From positions 15,975,578 to 16,039,577 of the forward strand of contig NC_086378.1 of NCBI RefSeq assembly GCF_036588685.1: 64,000 nucleotides of DNA, written 5' to 3'. This document shows, piece after piece, positions 57,081 through 64,000 of the stretch (position 1 is the stretch's first letter; every line of letters begins with the position of its first letter). Both the position numbers and the translations under genes were made by a program. The DNA is from Mytilus trossulus (lineage: Eukaryota; Mollusca; Bivalvia; Mytilida; Mytilidae). The notes under the pieces are model-generated. The model was not told where the DNA came from, did no database searches, and saw only the letters and a program-made list of their open reading frames with translations.

Positions 57081-58530
57081 GTATATGCAAGTTTTTGTGT
57101 CATAAGATTTCCTTTCATTAGTTTAATAGCTTATATCACTGTTTTTTTTTCAATCAGATACATATTGTATTAGACTTTTTTTTATTAATTCAACCATGGT
57201 ACCCTAAATAGAGCAGAATAATCATTCATAAACAAACAAATTAGACAATTCCACAAGTAAACAATTAGATATATACCCTTATTGGAAAAAAAAAACATTT
57301 CTTTTGACAGATTGTCATCTGATGTATTATTTATATTAATGCCATTGAATGATTATCAAATATTTTCAGGTTATTCATGTCAAGGTACATGTATATAGAA
57401 GAGAGGTAGAACACTAACAAAGTGATAATTATAAAAGATGAATTCAGTTCCCAAAAAAACATGCAATGACATATACAAATATCATTTTTTTTTTATGAAA
57501 AATCTCAAGCTTAAGATTATACTGAATACTGTGTTTTAATTTAACATTGATAATAAAATCATCTTTTACTCCTTATTTTGTAAGAAACTTTTACATTAAG
57601 ATACATATATATATATACATGAGCTATTACGTTATCTTTATTGCCTGCGAATAGATACATCAATTATTCGCAGGAGCTACATGTATAAAAAAATATCCAG
57701 AAGCTAACATAAAATGTGCTGGCATATAGTATGTTCACTTTATTTTTATTTATTTTATTGACAGTCAAATAAAGATACCACTGAAGAAAAGAACCAGGAT
57801 AAAAGAAATACCACACAGCCTGTATGACACATGATAAGGTAAAACAGTAACAACAATATAAATTAAAATATACTAAAGCTTTGGTTGAATCATTCATTGT
57901 TATTTTTCCTGTCATCTGTTTACAAGGCCAATGAATAAAATTGAGATTTTTAGCATGGAAATGAGGATTGGGGAATGTGTCAAAGTGACTCCCTGAAAAT
58001 TACTAGATGTGCTTACCATCTTAACAATGATTAGAAAATACATTTTAAAACTGTAGTCTGCAATATTTTAGGTTATATATATATTTCATTGTTTATTTTT
58101 TATGCCCCCTCTGCTAATCTAAGGGAACATTAAATTTGACCCATGTCCATTTGTATTGATTTCAGTTTAATGTTATGAAACTTAAACACAATGCTTATTA
58201 CCACAAAACACAGATTAAATTGAATTTGGTTGTGTCACTTTAACAGTTCTAGATTTATGCCCCTTTATATCATTATATATACGCACACAGACATATTTTT
58301 GACATAGACATTCTCTGTTTATTTTACATTTTGTATGGAAAGTAATCAATATTTTTTTCCTTAGATTGAAGCTGATCAAGATGACATATGTGAGATTGCA
58401 GACCATAACAAATATAGATAACGACCAAAGCAGGTATTTTACTAATAAAAAATTACACATTTTTAAAGGGACCAAAGAAAGCCCCACATCAATTCGATTT
58501 TATTTTCATCAGTTTACATTGAAGGATGAA
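57081..58530. other. no gene seen; intron
   Basis: Non-coding interval in the presumed gene. No supported frame; some TATA-rich simple sequence near 57605. Confidence 0.4.
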
Positions 58531-58812
58531 TAATATAAAAAAAAGAAAATGTGGTGTAATTGCGAATCAGACAACTCACAAGAGACCAAATGACACAGAA
58601 ATTTACCACTTTAGGTCACCGTAAGGCCTTCAACAATGAGCAAAGCCAATACGGCATAGCTATAAATAGCCCAGACATGACAAATGTAAAACGATTCAAA
58701 GGAGAATACTAACAGCCTAATTAATGTATAAAAAACATGAATGAAAAACAAATATGTAACACAGCAACAAATGACAACCACCGAATTACAGGCTTCTGAC
58801 TTGGGACAGGCA
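58531..58812 (-). repeat. Mytilus-type interspersed repeat, reverse copy
   Basis: Reverse complement of the repeat at 32252-32545: 'CAAGAGACCAAATGACACA', 'CCTTCAACAATGAGCAAAGC' and 'GACTTGGGACAGGC' appear in that order. Confidence 0.8.
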
Positions 58813-58818
58813 AATCTG

Positions 58819-59810
58819 ACATGGGGTGAAATTGTTTATAAGGTCAAGATCTATCTGCCCTGAAATTTTCAGACGAATTGAACAACCCCGTTGTTGGGTT
58901 GCTGCCCCTGAATTTGTAATTTTAAGGAAATTTTGATGTTTTTGGTTATTATCTTGCATATTATTATAGATAGAGATAAACTGTAAACAGCAATAATGTT
59001 CAGCAAAGTAAGATTTACAAATAAGTCAACATGTCCAAAATGGTCAGTTGACCCCTTCAAGAGTAATTGCCCTTTATAGTAAATTTTTATCTATTTTTCG
59101 TAAATCTTAGTTATCTTTTACAAAAATCTTCTCCTCTGAAACTGCTGGGCCAAATTAATCTAAACTTGGCAACAATCATCTTTGGGGTATCTAGTTTAAA
59201 AAATGTGTGGCGTGACCCCATCAACCAACCAAGATGGCTGCCACGGCTAAAAATAGAAGATAGGGGTAAAATGCAGTTTTTGGCTTATAACTCAAAAACC
59301 AAAGCATTTAGAGCAAATCTGACATGGGGTATAATAGTTTATCAGATCAAGATCTATCTGCCCTGTAATTTTTAGACAAATCGGAAAACCTGTTGTTGGG
59401 TTGCTGCCACTGAATTGGAAATTTTGCTGTTTTTGGTTTTTTTGAATATTAATATAGATAAAGATAAACTGTAAACAGCAATAATGTTCAGCAAAGTAAG
59501 ATTTACAAATAGGTTAACGTGACCGAAATGGTCAATTGACCCCCTAAGGAGTTATTGTCCTATTTTAGTCAATATTTAACAATTTTCATAAAATTTGTAA
59601 ATTTTTATTAACATATTCCACTGAAACTACTGGGCCAAGATCATTATAGACAGAGATAATTGTAAGCAGTAAGACTGTTAAGTAAAGTAAGATGTACAAA
59701 CACATCACCATCACCAAAACACAATATTGTCATGAATCCATCTGCTTCCTTTGTTTAATATTCACATAGACCAAGGTGAGCGACACAGGCTCTTTTGAGC
59801 CTCTAGTTAT
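58819..59810 (+). repeat. 491-bp bivalve repeat, two tandem copies
   Basis: 'GCAAATCTGACATGGGGT' occurs at about 58819 and 59313. Both are followed by 'AGATCTATCTGCCCTG', 'GTTGTTGGGTTGCTGCC', 'GATAAACTGTAAACAGC' and 'CCACTGAAAC'/'CTCTGAAAC' with 'TGCTGGGCCAA' variants. The end 'GGCTCTTTTGAGCCTCTAGT' can form a hairpin. I know it as an abundant mussel repeat. The 102-codon frame at 59067-59375 is not a gene. Confidence 0.8.
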
Positions 59811-59911
59811 ATTTATGTATAATAAAAAACTATTCGTATATAGAATAAAATGGTTCAGTACAAAACTTGGACAAGAAACTTATATGTTACATCATAGGTT
59901 TACATTTTCAG

Positions 59912-59983
59912 ATTGAAAAGGAAAATATCAAGATTTTACATGAAGTACTACCAAGCAACACTGAAGATTATGATAGTTTTACT
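59912..59983 (+). CDS. Small in-frame exon, uncharacterised family
   Basis: A 72-base exon, phase 0 on both sides, from acceptor TTTTCAG to donor GTAAGT. It reads 'IEKENIKILHEVLPSNTEDY'. Strong splice signals and an open frame support it; there is no recognised domain. Confidence 0.45.
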
Positions 59984-60099
59984 GTAAGTTAATGATTCAA
60001 GACAATGTATAAAAAAGCTTGTAAGTTAATGGTATCTTATAAAGGAAAATATATGAGATATCTTATATGAATTTAAACAAACATCTAATAAACTATTTA

Positions 60100-60290
60100 A
60101 GATATCTTACAAACTATAAAAGATATATTAAATTATACTCTATAACATGTCTTATAAACTATAAAAGATATGTTTATACTCTATAAGATATCTTATAAAC
60201 TATAAAAGATATGATATATACTCTATAAGATATCTTATAAACTATAAAAGATATGATATATACTCTATAAGATATCTTATAAACTAGATG
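60100..60290. repeat. 42-bp tandem repeat array
   Basis: About four and a half copies of a unit containing 'CTATAAGATATCTTATAAAC' followed by 'TATAAAAGATATGATATA'. Units carry the palindrome AAGATATCTT. The last copies are nearly identical and the first ones diverged. From 60300 to 61029 no other feature is seen. Confidence 0.85.
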
Positions 60291-61029
60291 AAATATGTTT
60301 TTAAGTTAATTAGATATCTTAGGTAGAACTAATAGTAAAATGGCTTGCCATAGTTTTAGTCTTGTTAGCAGTCCTATAAGGACAGATTGATAATTTTTTT
60401 CCAATTTTCTTTGATCATTTATTCTAAATTAACTCTGATATGCAGTTATGAAGGTTTTGGAATAAGAGTTTAAATTTTGGTGTCAAAAGCCCACTTGCCA
60501 ATTAGCATGGAATACCCATATTTGACTTTAAATTTTACACAACATACAAAGGGGAGCAATTCTAGAACTGGACACACTCTGCAATTTCCAACAGTAACTA
60601 ACCGAATGTAAAATCGTTTTCTCTCAACCTGTACGGTTTCAAATTTCATTTTTGGTGTATATGGATGAATTTTTTTAGTGTGACATATAAATAGATATCG
60701 CATTACAAGATGCCGTATTAATAAGGGTTTGATAGATATCCATGATAATTTATGTAATTTATCATTACATTTTTAATTTGAAAAATAAGCAGAATATTTT
60801 GTTCCAATGCATTGTTTTAGTAACTGACATTTTCTGTAAACAAATTATTCATTTTTGTTTGCTAAGACAGTAACACAAGTTTTTTGTACTTTTAAAAGAA
60901 ATATATTTGTAATCTTCCAAAATTCTGTAAGCCCCTGACTACACAAAGATAAATACTAGTATTTTTTCGCCATATTTTCTATTAGCTTCTTGTTTTATTG
61001 TCTATTTATGTTTACACATATTATTTCAG

Positions 61030-62412
61030 AATTCACAGTACTCTCAGACCACAAACTCCCAGACTTCTAATTGGAGTGATTGTAGTGAGCTTGCACTGGA
61101 GAAAGTAAACATAGTAATGGAATCAATCAATGTGAGCCCCTTACGTTCCACACTACAAAAAGAAATTACAGATGTAAAAGATTCAACAATCAGATAGTAC
61201 AAGTGGAAAGCACATGAATCTATTGATTCATTGTTGGATTTTATGGCTCCAAAACAAGGACATTTACTTAAAGATGAAGTTTTAACTAAAACAGGGACAC
61301 ATCTTTACCAACAGAGAGTGCTATGATAGAAGATCTTTCAAAACTCTACATGGAAACAATGGACAACTCCTTAAAAATGCAAATTCTATCTGTAATCACC
61401 AATAGACTTACCAAGGCAGAACTTCAAACAGCAATACCAGGTATAACCAAATATCGTATAGACCAGGCACGACTTCATTTCAATACCTCTACAAATTTGG
61501 GTCTTCAAGTCAAAAATAAAATAAAAGTACCACGTCAAAGAATGGATGACAGCAAGCTTGAACATGCCATAAGTTTTTTTTTGACACTTCATTTATGCAG
61601 CTAGTATCCTATGGTACAAGAGATTTAAAAATGGATTCAGGGGAAAATTTAACTATACCAGATGTAATCAGAACAACAAATCACTCCAAAATTATAGACC
61701 TGTACTTTTCATACTGCACAGAATCAAATTTTGAACCACTATCTAAATCAACTTTATTTAAAATTCTAAATACTTGTGCTGCTACTAAACGCACCAATTT
61801 ACACGGATTAGACAATATTGCAGCTGAGGGAATGGAAGGTTTTGAATCACTTAAAGAAATTACAAAACAGATTTATGAAAGATCCATTCTATCAACTGAA
61901 GAACATGAACAGATACAAAAAAATATCACATCAGCAAAACTTTATTTCAAAACTGATTATAAACTGCATCTGGAAAAAGACTGCCTGTGTGCTGACCATT
62001 GTCTTCAATGAGTGACCCTGAAAACTGTCAATTTCAAAGTCCCTGTGAGCACATTCATACATTAGTGTGTGATAGGTGTGAAATGTTACATGGCATAGAG
62101 GATGATGTGTTCAAATGTATTGGTAAGATGGGAGATGATGACTTCAAAGAGGATACCACCAAAAACTTCCAGGATGCATTACAGAAAATCAATGACTGGA
62201 AAGCACATATTGCTAGAAATGTAAATCAAGACCTTTTTAGAACCCAAAAGCTAGATAATTTAAAGCGATTTGAGGGAGTTTTAGTGATGGACTGGGCAAT
62301 GAAGTTTCTACCAATGAGATACAGAGAGAAACAAACAGATTGGTTTGGCCAAAGGGGAAAACATTGGCATGTCAGCGTCTGCATTTATAGAGATGAAAAT
62401 GGTGAAATTGGG
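61030..62412 (+). pseudogene. Main exon of the uncharacterised 'MDWAMKFLP' family, broken copy
   Basis: Acceptor TTATTTCAG at 61029; donor GTAACT at 62413, phase 0. The colinear protein reads 'NSQYSQTTNSQTSNWSD', 'MAPKQGHLLKDE', 'MIEDLSKLYMET', 'IPGITKYRIDQAR', 'LKTDYK'-like 'FKTDYKLHLEKDC', 'ADHCLQ', 'SDPENCQFQSPCEHIHTLVC', 'DRCEML', 'VLVMDWAMKFLPMRYREKQT', 'DWFGQRGKHWHVSVCI'. Breaks: TAG at 61195, a frameshift near 61295-61325, a T-run frameshift near 61573-61581, and a frameshift at 'DHCLQ' near 62010. I know these blocks as an unnamed family in molluscs, sponges and cnidarians. The Cys/His section looks zinc-binding. The Asp of 'VLVMDWAMKF' together with the later 'LRSDNAGCYH' resembles the first two carboxylates of an RNase-H-fold transposase; this is inference. 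Four disruptions argue against function. Confidence 0.7.
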
Positions 62413-62574
62413 GTAACTAATTTTATGATAATAAAATCTCATTATTATTATTCATCTTTAAAGCAATAACAGACATTTGTCTGATTCACTGTACTATATT
62501 CTGAAATCAATATGATACACAAATCTTTTTATTACAACTAACGATTTTAACAGAAGTTTACATTTGGACAATAT

Positions 62575-62815
62575 AAGAAAGAAGATGTGGTATGATTGCC
62601 AATAAGACAACTGTCCACAAGAGACCAAAATGACAAAGACATTAACAACTATATTTCACTGTATGACCTTCAACAATGAGAAAAGCCCATACTGCATAGT
62701 CAGCTATAAAAGGCTCCAATATAACAATGTAAAACAAAATTCAAACAAGAAAACTAATGGCCTTATTTATATAAAAAATGTATGAAAAACAAATATGTAA
62801 CTCATTAACAAAAAT
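62575..62815 (-). repeat. Mytilus-type interspersed repeat in an intron
   Basis: Reverse-oriented relative of 32252-32545: 'GATGTGGTATGATTGCCAA', 'CAAGAGACCAAAATGACA', 'CCTTCAACAATGAGAAAAGC'. It lies in the intron between the main exon and the 63121 exon and is truncated. Confidence 0.8.
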
Positions 62816-63120
62816 GTATTCTTTAAAAGAAAATACTGTTGGATTAAACGCCCTTAGGAATTTATTGCTGTATAAACTGGACCAATTCACTCACAAACTT
62901 ATAAAAGTCCGATGTGAAGCTTGATTTTAAGGTTACAAACACTGTAATTGTATGTTAACAAATATTGGATACCAATAAAATGTAACAATTAATTAAAGTC
63001 TTCAATAAAGTGTTCAAAGACAATGGACAATACAACAACTCATTTGTTACAGTATTTTTAGGGACAAAAAATTTTGAATAGTAAGAAAGATAAATACATT
63101 ATTATGATAATTTATTTCAG

Positions 63121-63316
63121 CATAGGACATTTACTCATGTTCTTGAGAATGTTAAACAAGATTGGTTTGCAGTGGCATCACTGTTGGAACATGTGCTGCA
63201 AACAGTTAAAATCCAACTACCTCAGGTGACAGATATGTTTCTTCGTTCTGATAATGCGGGCTGTTACCATTGTGGACATTTATGGATTGCTATTCCTCAA
63301 ATTAGCAATAGAACAG
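63121..63316 (+). CDS. Exon with 'LRSDNAGCYH', uncharacterised family
   Basis: A 196-base exon from acceptor TTTATTTCAG to donor GTTAGA. Reads 'HRTFTHVLENVKQDWFAVAS', 'LLEHVLQTVKIQLPQV', 'MFLRSDNAGCYHCGHLWI', 'PQISNRTG'. It joins the preceding exon in phase 0 and continues the same family without breaks. 'SDNAGCYHC' is the most conserved block I recall and would hold the second acidic residue of a putative RNase-H-fold core. The rest of the gene, where a third acidic residue would be expected, is beyond 64000. Confidence 0.65.
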
Positions 63317-63487
63317 GTTAGAGATATAATTTGATATTTGACCTACTTATACAGAGCTTAACTGAATGTAAAGTGGAATTTAATTTTATACTGCAATTAT
63401 CATTTTAGTCCTACAAGTTCTATATGGAAAAAGCAGTGTAACTTAGAAAGATCTATTAATATGATAAAAAAACAAAAAAAGTCAGGC

Positions 63488-63695
63488 TACTGTGGATTCC
63501 TTATTATTCATTGAATACCAATTTTCGTGGATTTCATGGGAACAGACGAACCACTAAACTAAATGTTCAACAAATACCAAATTTTCTATAGGCTTGTAGA
63601 TTTCCACAAAACCATGAAATTAAATATCCACGAACATATAAGTTTTCATCAATCCACGAAAATTGGTATCCAAGAAAATAAATGAATCCACAGTA
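63488..63695. mobile_element. MITE with ~46-bp terminal inverted repeats, TA-flanked
   Basis: Begins TACTGTGGATTC and ends GAATCCACAGTA, with inner arms 'ATACCAATTTTCGTGG' and 'CCACGAAAATTGGTAT'. About 208 bases long. Ends of the form TA-C-T-G-T-G-G fit a TA target duplication as in Tc1/mariner-type MITEs. No coding. I recognise it as common in molluscan genomes. Confidence 0.8.
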
Positions 63696-63824
63696 TTATG
63701 TAAAGTTGCACTATATCACAGTACAAATTTGAAACAATATTCTGATATGCTGCAATCATATGTTTTAAATATAAAAAAACATTTGGCAGAGGACTTATTC
63801 AAAAGATCATAAAATTAAATGAAC

Positions 63825-64000
63825 AAGAAAAAAAGACACAAAAAATATTTAGGAAAAAGTAAAATCACAAAAATACTGAACTCAGAGGAAAATCAATTTG
63901 GAAAGTCCATAATCACATGGCAAAATCAAAAAACAAAACGCATAAAAAACGAATGGACAAGAACTGTCATATTCCTGACTTGGTACAGGCATTTTCAAAT
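63825..64000 (+). repeat. Mytilus-type interspersed repeat, cut by the window end
   Basis: 'ATACTGAACTCAGAGGAAAA', 'AAAGTCCATAATCACATGGC', 'CCTGACTTGGTACAGGC' occur in the order I know from abundant mussel repeats. It runs off the window. Confidence 0.7.

Noticed and set aside
59200-59220. GTGTGGCGTGACC resembling the LINE-B hairpin
   Set aside because: It belongs to the 491-bp repeat and lacks the second stem half.
61386-61592. 68-codon minus-strand frame
   Set aside because: Antisense shadow of the main exon of the plus-strand family.

Overview
This is a eukaryotic window, almost certainly from a marine mussel (Mytilus or a close bivalve). That call is from recalled repeat families, not a search: several interspersed repeats match ones I know as abundant in Mytilus (a 'GGACAGGC' family at 29.8, 32.3, 58.6, 62.6 and 63.9 kb; a 'GTCGAGCC' family at 31.8 kb; a 491-bp tandem family at 58.8-59.8 kb; a tRNA-derived SINE at 44.1 kb; a TA-flanked MITE at 63.5 kb). 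The DNA is AT-rich and repeat-rich, with split exons and GT/AG splice sites. Few sequences here look like ordinary host genes; most coding signal is mobile-element derived and much of it is broken.

Layout. 0-3 kb: a decayed Penelope-like (PLE) reverse transcriptase on the minus strand holding an inverted hammerhead-ribozyme-like relic, then an Ig-domain exon. 3.4-8.2 kb: a badly broken copy of a large uncharacterised multi-copy gene with a FEN1/PIN-like block and a Cys-rich CXC-like tail. 10.3 kb: a perfect 14-bp hairpin. 12-13.8 kb: a C1q-like scrap and a second decayed PLE. 13.8-17.8 kb: a non-LTR retrotransposon (LINE-A) with open ORF1 and ORF2 separated only by one in-frame UAG. 24.1-37.1 kb: the largest structure, a 13-kb inverted duplication whose two arms are mostly TTCAACATTC-type satellite (2.35 and 3.37 kb) and whose 5-kb centre holds smaller repeats. 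37.1-40.1 kb: a 5'-truncated BEL/Pao retrotransposon with its 3' LTR. 40.2-44.05 kb: a LINE fragment split by a PLE with an open RT. 44.9 kb: a second Ig exon.

47.5-64 kb: a plus-strand host-like or transposase-like gene of a widespread unnamed invertebrate family. Its exons appear at 47.5, 57.0, 59.9, 61.0-62.4 and 63.1 kb, but the main exon carries a nonsense codon and three frameshifts, so this copy is a pseudogene. A 7.4-kb minus-strand LINE (LINE-B, 48.2-55.7 kb) sits between its first two exons. LINE-B carries an SGNH-esterase-like ORF, a double-PHD ORF1, an APE endonuclease and an RT. Two arrays of a conserved 20-nt hairpin, with one compensatory base-pair change, lie at its 3' end and between its first two ORFs.

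The strongest candidates for something new are the hairpin arrays of LINE-B, the giant satellite-armed inverted duplication, the stop-codon junction in LINE-A, and the two uncharacterised gene families (3.4-8.2 kb and 47.5-63.3 kb), whose enzymatic folds I infer only from motif spacing.
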